Below, piece after piece: positions 1 to 7,079 of a DNA stretch of 9,655 nt. The notes below the pieces were generated by a model that was given only the letters and a program-made list of their open reading frames with translations, did no database searches and had not been told where the DNA came from. This DNA is from Flavobacteriales bacterium (GTDB lineage Bacteria; Bacteroidota; Bacteroidia; Flavobacteriales; BACL11). Position numbers and translations under genes: made by a program. Location: NCBI GenBank assembly GCA_018695965.1, contig JABHQB010000017.1:1-9655 (forward strand), in the 5' to 3' direction. Position 1 is the stretch's first letter; each line of letters begins with the position of its first letter.

Positions 1-536
1 AACTCCTTCCCTTCTTTTTCTTCCAAAATACCTTTTTTAGATAGAAGTGCATTTGCCAATCTCTCTTTTACTGTTCTTTGTGCGATACTCATTGATTGAG
101 ATTCAGCCAACCTTAAATCCTTTGAAAGAACTTTCATCACTCTTAGTGCAAATTCATTCTCATCTTCAACTAATTCAAAGAATTTCTTTTTGGAGATAAA
201 GCAAGTTCTAGTTTCTTCTAAAGCCTCAGCTGAAGCGAAATATGTCTCATCCGAAACTAAGGATCTATAACCTATTATATCTCCAACATTAGCAACTCTA
301 ACAATCTGATCCTTACCATCAGAACCTAATTTATATATTTTAACTTTTCCTTTGGAAACACAATGTAGACCAAAAGGTTTAAAGCCTTCTGAGAATATTA
401 TTTCTCCTTTTTTATATTTATTACCGCTTTTATTTCCTGACACACCTTGTAAAACTTCATGTTTAAAGCTACAAAAAATAGATTTTCCTAAAGATGGGCA
501 ATCTTCACAGTTTACAATATTTATTTTCTCTGACAT
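1..536 (-). CDS. Crp/Fnr-family transcriptional regulator, probable FNR-like redox sensor (partial, C-terminus off window)
   Basis: The frame opens with ATG at 536 and runs without a stop to the window edge, giving 178 codons and a partial one. Residues about 40-125 form a cyclic-nucleotide-binding-type beta-roll (KKGEIIFSEG, then GKVKIYKLGSDG, then GDIIGYRSLV). A long dimerisation helix follows at about 127-150, then the linker SMSIAQRTVKERLANALL that precedes the helix-turn-helix in this family. The helix-turn-helix itself is beyond the edge. The N-terminus carries C10-x2-C13-x8-C22, and C112 sits in ALEETRTCFI, which aligns with the segment of E. coli FNR holding Cys122 (ALETSMVCEI). This suggests a [4Fe-4S] oxygen sensor, but the Cys spacing differs from E. 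coli FNR (C-x2-C-x5-C) and cluster binding is inferred. Lying beyond a nos cluster, it is a plausible regulator of N2O respiration. It could instead be a non-cluster Crp/Fnr protein. Confidence 0.9.
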   Translation of the reverse strand, partial: MSEKINIVNCEDCPSLGKSIFCSFKHEVLQGVSGNKSGNKYKKGEIIFSEGFKPFGLHCVSKGKVKIYKLGSDGKDQIVRVANVGDIIGYRSLVSDETYFASAEALEETRTCFISKKKFFELVEDENEFALRVMKVLSKDLRLAESQSMSIAQRTVKERLANALLSKKGILEEKEGKE

Positions 537-542
537 CAACAG

Positions 543-550
543 CAAAAATA
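543..550 (-). promoter_or_regulatory. candidate Bacteroidota -7 element for the Crp/Fnr gene
   Basis: On the minus strand the bases read TATTTTTG, an exact match to the TAnnTTTG -7 consensus of the Bacteroidota primary sigma factor. It ends 7 bp before the ATG at 536, so a transcript would have almost no leader. I see no clear TTG or TTTG -33 element at the usual distance. That region is instead occupied by the 563-582 palindrome, which would fit an activator-dependent or repressed promoter. An eight-base match in DNA this AT-rich can arise by chance. Confidence 0.3.
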
Positions 551-562
551 ATAAACTCAGAC

Positions 563-582
563 TAGATTATATTTATAATCTA
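563..582. promoter_or_regulatory. perfect palindrome upstream of the Crp/Fnr gene, candidate operator
   Basis: Two perfect 9-bp arms, TAGATTATA and TATAATCTA, are separated by 2 bp. The edge nearest the gene is 27 bp before the Crp/Fnr start codon, and the palindrome covers the place where a -33 element would be expected for the -7 candidate at 543-550. The symmetry and position suggest a binding site for a dimeric regulator, possibly autoregulation. It does not match the FNR box TTGATnnnnATCAA. A small RNA hairpin is unlikely because the loop would be only 2 nt and the arms are AT-rich. Confidence 0.45.
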
Positions 583-623
583 ATCTTTTCTTACTTTTTT
601 TTAATTGCATATCTTCTTAAATA

Positions 624-642
624 CATTTGAAATATTCAAATG
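624..642. repeat. inverted repeat between hppD and the Crp/Fnr gene
   Basis: Perfect 8-bp arms, CATTTGAA and TTCAAATG, flank a 3-bp centre. The repeat lies 42 bp past the hppD stop codon and 87 bp ahead of the Crp/Fnr start. The core TTGA-N5-TCAA is one base short of the TTGA-N6-TCAA spacing of an FNR box. With no GC-rich stem and no adjoining T-run on the minus strand it is a poor intrinsic terminator. A regulatory site for the downstream gene or a weak 3' hairpin for hppD are both possible. Confidence 0.35.
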
Positions 643-684
643 GTTCTAAGCAATCTTTTGTATAAGTAAGTTTCTAATCACTCT

Positions 685-1842
<1,158 letters not shown>

Positions 1843-1854
1843 TTCAATGTGTTT

Positions 1855-3009
1855 TTATTTCCAACTTTTATAATAATCATCTACCTCCAGTTTCAATGCT
1901 TCTTCTGTAATCATAAGAGGATTGAATGGATCAATCATAACTGCAAGTTCTTCAGTAGATTTTTTTCCAACACTTCTTTCAATTGCACCAGGATGAGGTC
2001 CGTGAGGAATCCCTCCAGGATGCAAAGTAATTTGTCCTTTTTGTATATTGTTTCTACTCATAAAATCACCATCAACATAATACAAAAGTTCCTCAGAATC
2101 AATATTTGAATGGTGATAAGGTGCTGGAATTGCTTCCGGGTGATAATCGTATAATCTAGGAACAAATGAGCAAACCACAAAACCTGCTGCTTCCCATTGC
2201 TGATGAATTGGAGGTGGTAAATGAATTCTACCGGTTATTGGCTCAAAATTAAAAATTGAGAATGCATAAGGATAATGAAATCCATCCCAACCAACTACAT
2301 CAAAAGGATGATTTTCATGTGTATATTCCCAAATAATACCTTGTTTTTTTGACAATACTTTAAATTCTCCTTTTTCATCATGAGTTTGTAAATCCTCCGG
2401 CAATCTGAAATCTCTTTCGCAAAATGGAGAATGTTCTAATAATTGACCAAAATGGTTTCTATATCCTTTTGGAGTGAAGATTGGAGAAAACGATTCTACA
2501 AAAAGTAATCTGTTATCTTCTGTATCAAAATCAATTTGATAAGTTACTCCTCTAGGGATAATAAGGTAATCACCATATTTGAATTCAATTTTTCCATACA
2601 TAGTTATTAACTTTCCACTTCCTTCATGGACAAACAACATCTCATCAGAATCAGAATTTCTAAAGAAATAATCCTTTGAAGAAGACTTAGGACGAGCTAA
2701 ACCAATATGTAAATCAGAATTTGCAAAAAGTACTTTTCTACTCTCCAAATAATCATCTTCTTGTGGAATTGAAAATCCTTGAAAACTCATAGCTTTCATA
2801 TTTTTTTCAATAGCAATTTTTGGGGTAGTGTCTCTAAGTTTTTTTATCTCAGAAACTACAGTTGGTGGGTATAAGTGATAAATTAATGACGACATTCCTG
2901 CAAATCCTGCAGTTCCGAAAAGCTCTTCTTGATAAAGACTCCCATCTTCCTTTTTAAAGGTAGTGTGTCTTTTATGTGGCATATCACCTAACTTATGATA
3001 TCTTGGCAT
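1855..3009 (-). CDS. hmgA: homogentisate 1,2-dioxygenase
   Basis: This 384-residue cytoplasmic enzyme opens the ring of homogentisate with O2 to give maleylacetoacetate, the step directly after HPPD. The N-terminus MPRYHKLGDMPHKRHTTF and the block FGTAGFAGMSSLIYH are typical. In the C-terminal cupin half, H300 and E306 in HSNIDSEE match human HGD His335 and Glu341, with the same six-residue spacing. H330 and H336 in LHPGGIPHGPH match human His365 and His371, so all three iron ligands are present. The protein is about 50-60 residues shorter than the human-type enzyme, which I take as a normal short bacterial form rather than a truncation because both ends look intact. It is the first gene of the hmgA-hppD unit, with a 161-bp spacer separating it from nosY. 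The maleylacetoacetate isomerase and fumarylacetoacetase genes are not in the window. Confidence 0.95.
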   Translation of the reverse strand: MPRYHKLGDMPHKRHTTFKKEDGSLYQEELFGTAGFAGMSSLIYHLYPPTVVSEIKKLRDTTPKIAIEKNMKAMSFQGFSIPQEDDYLESRKVLFANSDLHIGLARPKSSSKDYFFRNSDSDEMLFVHEGSGKLITMYGKIEFKYGDYLIIPRGVTYQIDFDTEDNRLLFVESFSPIFTPKGYRNHFGQLLEHSPFCERDFRLPEDLQTHDEKGEFKVLSKKQGIIWEYTHENHPFDVVGWDGFHYPYAFSIFNFEPITGRIHLPPPIHQQWEAAGFVVCSFVPRLYDYHPEAIPAPYHHSNIDSEELLYYVDGDFMSRNNIQKGQITLHPGGIPHGPHPGAIERSVGKKSTEELAVMIDPFNPLMITEEALKLEVDDYYKSWK

Positions 3010-3072
3010 ACTGTTATTTTCTATAAAATTAATTTTACAAAATAAGGCAGAACACTATATATAAAACATGAT

Positions 3073-3092
3073 ATTTGTCACAGTTGACAAAT
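3073..3092. promoter_or_regulatory. inverted repeat upstream of hmgA, candidate operator
   Basis: Perfect 8-bp arms ATTTGTCA and TGACAAAT flank the 4-bp centre CAGT. It is the most symmetrical element in the 161-bp gap between nosY and hmgA and lies 63 bp ahead of the hmgA start. Its geometry (TGTCA-N4-TGACA) is that of a dimeric transcription factor site; I cannot name the factor. A weak -7-like sequence, TTATTTTG, lies between it and hmgA at 3038-3045 (minus strand), with one mismatch to TAnnTTTG, which would place the repeat upstream of the promoter as an activator-type site. The rest of the 3010-3170 spacer shows only AT-rich DNA and one weak hairpin. Confidence 0.45.
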
Positions 3093-3170
3093 CATTGCAT
3101 AGTTGGATTATTAATCTTAATCTATTAAACACCTTTCTAGAATATCTATGAAGTTCTAGCATTTAGTGAG

Positions 3171-3953
3171 TTAAAAATCTTTTTTCTTACTTTTAGAAAC
3201 AATCATTTTTAAAGGTATAAACATCCAAAGCATTAGCATGATTGATGTAATTAACATTCCAACAGAAGTGCCAAAGAAATTCTGCAAAACAGCGCCAGTA
3301 TAACCTAACAATGCTGAGATATCTAATTTAAGAATTATCAGTATCCTTGATAAATCAATCGGGTTAAAAACACTTGCTCCAAGCGCAAAATATTCCAATG
3401 GATATTCGTCAAATATTACAAGTGAAACTAGAAATAACCCATCATAAATTACTGCCGTAAAAAGCCAAGCAAGTATAGCAAAACCAATTCCTTTTATTTT
3501 ATCCTCATTAGCAAGAGCTATATTATAAGAAATAGCTGTAAAAATAAAGGTAAGCACTCCCCCCACTATAAGTATTGATATAAAGTCAAAAATATCTGCT
3601 GACATAAATATTCCATAAGATAAAAAAGGAATTCCTAAACCTGCTACAAGACTTAATGTAAGCGAGATTGAGAGACCTAAAAACTGTCCCAAAAAGATAG
3701 TTCTTCTTTTTAAAGGTTGTGCCAATAATAGTTCCACAAACTCTTTTGAATTATAGTGATACATTGCTCCAAAAATTGCTCCAATTAAAGGAGTTAAAAC
3801 CACAATAACATTCATAAGTGTAATGATAGATTTTGATAAATCATTATTAAGGAAAAGTAATACAAATCCTAAAAATAAATAGAAGAAGAAATAGATGTAG
3901 CTCCACTTACTTCTCATCAAATCGTAAAAACTATATTTTAATATTTTAATCAT
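3171..3953 (-). CDS. nosY: NosY, membrane permease of the NosDFY copper-site maturation ABC transporter
   Basis: This 260-residue integral inner-membrane protein has about six hydrophobic segments, near residues 16-35, 44-66, 88-114, 121-147, 155-180 and 227-252. The cytoplasmic motif KEFVELLLAQPLKRR (70-84), the usual coupling region of NosY/ABC-2 permeases, follows segment 2, and FNPIDLSRI (196-204) is another family signature. NosY dimerises and couples ATP hydrolysis by NosF to NosD in the periplasm, which is needed to assemble the CuZ centre of NosZ. Its start overlaps the nosF 3' end by 8 bp, so translational coupling is likely. It is the last gene of the nos run, and no convincing terminator follows. 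The lysine-rich tail KSKKKDF is expected to be cytoplasmic. Confidence 0.93.
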   Translation of the reverse strand: MIKILKYSFYDLMRSKWSYIYFFFYLFLGFVLLFLNNDLSKSIITLMNVIVVLTPLIGAIFGAMYHYNSKEFVELLLAQPLKRRTIFLGQFLGLSISLTLSLVAGLGIPFLSYGIFMSADIFDFISILIVGGVLTFIFTAISYNIALANEDKIKGIGFAILAWLFTAVIYDGLFLVSLVIFDEYPLEYFALGASVFNPIDLSRILIILKLDISALLGYTGAVLQNFFGTSVGMLITSIMLMLWMFIPLKMIVSKSKKKDF

Positions 3954-4653
3954 TTGATTTCTGTATTATGTTTGCAATTGCATGTTCTAAATTCCCCTCA
4001 TTTGTTTCTTCTTTTAATGATTCTATTGTGCCATTAAAAGATACATTCCCTTCAAGCAAAAACACAATCTCATCTGAAATTTCCTCTATAAAACTCATAA
4101 TATGAGATGTAATTATTATTGTTTTATTTTTAGATTTTTCAGCAATAATGAGTTTTTTGAGTTCAATAAGCGATAAAGGATCTAATCCAGTGGTTGGCTC
4201 ATCCAATATAATAATTGGAGAATCGAACATAAAAGTAAGTACAATGTTTACTTTCTGTTTTGTGCCTCCTGAAAGAGTAGCTAATTTCTTATTTAAAGAA
4301 TCCTCTAAATCAAATAACTTTATAAGTTCAGTTTCTTTTGTTTGTTGAGGTCTTAATGTTTTTATCATTTCTATTAGCTCTACTACCCTAAGATTAGGAG
4401 GGAAATTGGCTATTTGTGGCATATAAGAAATCTTTTTCCTGTAAATCCATTTGCCAATTATTTCTTCATTATTTAATTTTATAGAGCCACTGTTGGGTAT
4501 TACCATTCCTAAAATACATTTAATAAGTGTAGTTTTTCCTGAACCATTTGGACCTAATACTGCAAAAATTCCTTCACCCAAAGCGCTCATATTTAGCCCA
4601 TCAAGAACTTTTAGTTTTCCAAAACTTTTATGTAGATTCTCAATTGTTATCAT
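3946..4653 (-). CDS. nosF: NosF, ATPase of the NosDFY ABC transporter
   Basis: This 235-residue cytoplasmic ABC ATPase has every expected element: Walker A GPNGSGKTT (34-42), Q-loop Q80 (SYMPQ), signature LSGGT (127-131), Walker B IIILDE (147-152) with catalytic E152, D-loop GLD (156-158) and switch H184 (TSH). The C-terminal 40 residues (ESLKEETNEGNLEHAIANII) resemble the short tail of NosF/CcmA-like ATPases. It powers NosY-NosD during NosZ copper-site maturation. Its ATG overlaps the nosD stop in an ATGA junction and its end overlaps nosY by 8 bp, so the three are likely to be translated in fixed proportion. Sequence alone would only say 'ABC ATPase'; the NosD-NosF-NosY order makes the assignment firm. 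Confidence 0.94.
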   Translation of the reverse strand: MITIENLHKSFGKLKVLDGLNMSALGEGIFAVLGPNGSGKTTLIKCILGMVIPNSGSIKLNNEEIIGKWIYRKKISYMPQIANFPPNLRVVELIEMIKTLRPQQTKETELIKLFDLEDSLNKKLATLSGGTKQKVNIVLTFMFDSPIIILDEPTTGLDPLSLIELKKLIIAEKSKNKTIIITSHIMSFIEEISDEIVFLLEGNVSFNGTIESLKEETNEGNLEHAIANIIQKSND

Positions 4654-5882
4654 TTGTTTATTCTTTTTAGAACAGGTTTAAAATCCTGCAATTCTTTTGG
4701 TGTAAATATTGGTGATACTTTCTCAGAAAAATTTACAATATCAATAAATAGACTTCTATGTAAAATTATAGTTTCGGGAGTTTTATTAACGACATATGAA
4801 AACAATTTTACAGGACGATAGGGAACATCTCCAACACCATTTTTATCTAAATCATATCCCGTATAACCACTCCAATAATTTCCATTAAACATATTCCCAT
4901 TTTGCCTTCCCTGATAAGAAATATCAAATGTATTATTTAGAAAATCATTATTATAAAATATATTATCATAACACCCCCCAGTAATTTTTGTAGCCCAACC
5001 ATTGCTTTTGAAAATATTATTGAAATAATTAACCCTAGTTGAGCCTTCTGCATTTATACCTATAGTGTTTTGAATAAAAGTATTATTAGATATTTCTGCA
5101 TCATAAATCTCTTTAAGCAATAATCCATAAGATGCTGTTCCCCAGTTATATTGAAATATATTGTTTGTCATAACTATATCTTTTGAAAACATAACAGCAA
5201 CTCCAGCTCCATTTCTCTCAAAAATATTATCTTGATAACTATTACTATTTGAGAACATAAAGTGCAATCCATATCGAACATGGTTTCTACTTTCATTTTT
5301 GTAAGTATTACTATTTTTTACAAATTCTAAATATATTCCATCACGCATTTGAGAAATGGTATTACCATATATTTCTACATTATTTGAGTGCCACAAATGA
5401 ATACCATTACCCGAACTTATTTCATCTTTTGCATTCCCATTAATTACATTATTTCTAACAATTCCGTTCTCTGATTTTTGAATAAGAATTGCAAAAAAAG
5501 GATTATTGAATGTGTTATTTTCAAAAATAAAGTTTGAGATCCTAAATGTATAAATTCCTGAAATATCTTTTGTGTAAGAAGTTTTTATATTATTGATTGT
5601 AAAACCAGAAATGCTAACACTATCGGCAATAACATTAAAACATCCACCTTTAAAATCAGCATCAATAATTGCCTCTTCCCCAATCAATGTTAGTGGTTTA
5701 TCAATTATAATATCATGTTCTTTATACAAGCCTTTTGAAACAATAATAGTATCGTGAGTATTGGCATTACTTATAGCATTAGAAACGTTAGTAAAATTAC
5801 AATTATCACAAACAATAATGTTTTGGGCAGATACTTGCCAAAACAGAAAACATAAAAAGAAGATGGATAGGTTTTTTTTCAT
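4650..5882 (-). CDS. nosD: NosD, periplasmic beta-helix copper-maturation protein
   Basis: This 410-residue protein starts with a Sec signal peptide (MKKNLSIFFLCFLFW) and a likely cleavage after V17-S18-A19. Residues about 35-335 are a right-handed parallel beta-helix (NosD/CASH repeats), with many short turns of the form N-x-I/F-x2-N and the family blocks YGLHFMFSNSNSY (204-216) and GIYLEF (182-187). The conserved C-terminal part includes NYWSGYTGYDLDKNGVGD (335-352), DVPYRP and the end block PIFTPKELQDFKPVLKR. NosD sits on the periplasmic side of NosY and takes part in handing copper or sulphur to apo-NosZ. An extra C25-x2-C28 pair lies just after the mature N-terminus; a metal-binding role is possible but not shown. 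The 37-bp gap from the previous gene and 4-bp overlap with nosF fit an operon. Confidence 0.93.
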   Translation of the reverse strand: MKKNLSIFFLCFLFWQVSAQNIIVCDNCNFTNVSNAISNANTHDTIIVSKGLYKEHDIIIDKPLTLIGEEAIIDADFKGGCFNVIADSVSISGFTINNIKTSYTKDISGIYTFRISNFIFENNTFNNPFFAILIQKSENGIVRNNVINGNAKDEISSGNGIHLWHSNNVEIYGNTISQMRDGIYLEFVKNSNTYKNESRNHVRYGLHFMFSNSNSYQDNIFERNGAGVAVMFSKDIVMTNNIFQYNWGTASYGLLLKEIYDAEISNNTFIQNTIGINAEGSTRVNYFNNIFKSNGWATKITGGCYDNIFYNNDFLNNTFDISYQGRQNGNMFNGNYWSGYTGYDLDKNGVGDVPYRPVKLFSYVVNKTPETIILHRSLFIDIVNFSEKVSPIFTPKELQDFKPVLKRINK

Positions 5883-5919
5883 GATGTACTATTAAATAGG
5901 GTTTATCTCTTAAAACAAT

Positions 5920-6984
5920 CTATCTCATAACTTTAAATTCTGTTTTTATTTCATTCCAATTATATAGTTGCCCGCCCTTTTCAATTTTAGCTTGTAAAGC
6001 TAATTCTTTTGTCTTAAAAGCAGTTAAGTTTCTTCCCATTGGACTAGGTAAAGCTTTGCTTATTAGAAATGTACACTCTTTTGCATTATATAAATCAGAT
6101 GGAGTATTAAATACATTAGTAAGGTAAAGCTCGTATTTTTCAACATCCGTTCTCGCCATCTCATTTAGCATACATTCAATAGCATCATAAACAAAAACTT
6201 TTCCTTTTGTGGTAACAATTTCAGCAGCATGTTGCCTATCTACAATATGCATTTTACAATAATGACAATCATCACTACCATAGTTTATTTCTTTTGGTTC
6301 TATAGAACATGAAGACAATAAAGCGATAAAAAAAATAGATAATTCAAATTTTCTTGTAGTTTTCTTTTTATTAAAGATATACCAGCTTTTGGAATAATTT
6401 TCTTCTTTTTTAGCTGTAACAAAAGCAAGTAAGGAAAGAAAAATTCCTGTTAATAAAAAATAAGATCCAGATGTAGGTATTGATGTTGCTGTAAAGTTTA
6501 GAATAGTTTTTCTGCCAATAAGTGGAGGTTGATAAGCCATAGGATTTCCAAACTCATCTAGAAATTTTATTGCAGCATGAGAATCTAAATTATGCCCGTA
6601 ATTATATTCCCATAACCAAAAATCATACATTCCTAAAACACCTAATATACACATCATAAAAAACCACGTGATGTATAATTTCCTCTTCCTACTTAATCCA
6701 AATAAAACACCTAAAATTATCATAAAGCCTACAATAAATGGAAAGATCTTAAATTCAGGAATAAAATCAGGAATCTCAGCCATACCAATATAATGATTCA
6801 TTAAATTTATATTTTTCAAATCATTAGGATTCATATCTACTATTTTATTAATCCAGATATTCATTCCTAATGGCTCAGGGTATTGAGGAGCTCCTAATGT
6901 TATTTGCCACATTGGCATTACAAATAATGCAAACAATAGTAAGGGTCCTATAATCATTAATATTTGAGATTTTCTCATCTTCAT
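5920..6984 (-). CDS. nosL: fusion of a polytopic membrane protein (NosB-like candidate) with the copper chaperone NosL
   Basis: This single 354-residue frame contains two proteins. Residues 1-191 hold four hydrophobic helices (about 7-27, 80-97, 104-122, 173-191), with motifs MWQITLGAPQYP (25-36), NHYIGM (63-68), YNYGH (127-131) and PPLIGRKTILNF (153-164). Basic loops SRKRK and KKKTTRK place the N-terminus inside and the two long loops in the periplasm. Residues 213-226 (FELSIFFIALLSSC) look like a lipoprotein signal peptide with lipobox LSSC. They are followed by a NosL domain (about 230-350) with the Cu(I)-site motif C240-H-Y-C243-K-M245, then FVYDAIECML and PSPMGRNLTAF. NosL is normally a separate outward-facing lipoprotein giving Cu(I) to NosZ. 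The first half, placed right after nosZ where clade II clusters often carry the membrane protein gene nosB, is a NosB candidate by position and topology only. No ATG, GTG or TTG lies shortly ahead of the lipoprotein-like segment, so independent translation of NosL is not obvious. Confidence 0.88.
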   Translation of the reverse strand: MKMRKSQILMIIGPLLLFALFVMPMWQITLGAPQYPEPLGMNIWINKIVDMNPNDLKNINLMNHYIGMAEIPDFIPEFKIFPFIVGFMIILGVLFGLSRKRKLYITWFFMMCILGVLGMYDFWLWEYNYGHNLDSHAAIKFLDEFGNPMAYQPPLIGRKTILNFTATSIPTSGSYFLLTGIFLSLLAFVTAKKEENYSKSWYIFNKKKTTRKFELSIFFIALLSSCSIEPKEINYGSDDCHYCKMHIVDRQHAAEIVTTKGKVFVYDAIECMLNEMARTDVEKYELYLTNVFNTPSDLYNAKECTFLISKALPSPMGRNLTAFKTKELALQAKIEKGGQLYNWNEIKTEFKVMR

Positions 6985-7002
6985 TTTTTTAGTTTTAGAA
7001 AA

Positions 7003-7041
7003 GAAACGGATATCTTTATAGATTACATTGATATCCGTTTC
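7003..7041 (-). terminator. 12-bp perfect hairpin between nosZ and the nosL fusion, possible attenuator or mRNA processing site
   Basis: In the 95-bp gap after the nosZ stop, perfect 12-bp arms GAAACGGATATC (7003-7014) and GATATCCGTTTC (7030-7041) flank a 15-nt loop. In the nos mRNA the stem is followed by UUUUCU, a short U-run. Arms this long are unlikely by chance, but the stem holds only five G-C pairs and the U-run is weak, so full termination is doubtful. A leaky terminator or 3' stabiliser giving more nosZ than maturation-gene mRNA is the likeliest role. The remaining gap, 7042-7079, shows only a minor CTGT/ACAG stem. Confidence 0.5.
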
Positions 7042-7079
7042 CTGTTAAATGACAGCATTAACCAAGCGTATCACTTATA

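Noticed and set aside
352..630. Plus-strand open frame of 92 codons opposite the Crp/Fnr gene and its upstream region
   Set aside because: It is antisense to a well-supported regulator, its product shows no domain or plausible composition, and its latter part runs through low-complexity AT-rich spacer.
627..639. Canonical FNR box in the spacer ahead of the Crp/Fnr gene
   Set aside because: The half-sites TTGA and TCAA are separated by 5 rather than 6 bases, and the flanks do not give TTGATnnnnATCAA; kept only as an inverted repeat.
3137..3159. Hairpin CTAGAA/TTCTAG downstream of nosY as an intrinsic terminator
   Set aside because: Only six base pairs with an 11-nt loop, low GC and no U-run after it on the minus strand.
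6301..6420. Separate nosL gene starting inside the 354-codon frame
   Set aside because: No ATG, GTG or TTG lies shortly ahead of the signal-like segment, and the reading frame is open throughout, so a fusion is annotated and the indel alternative is noted as a finding.
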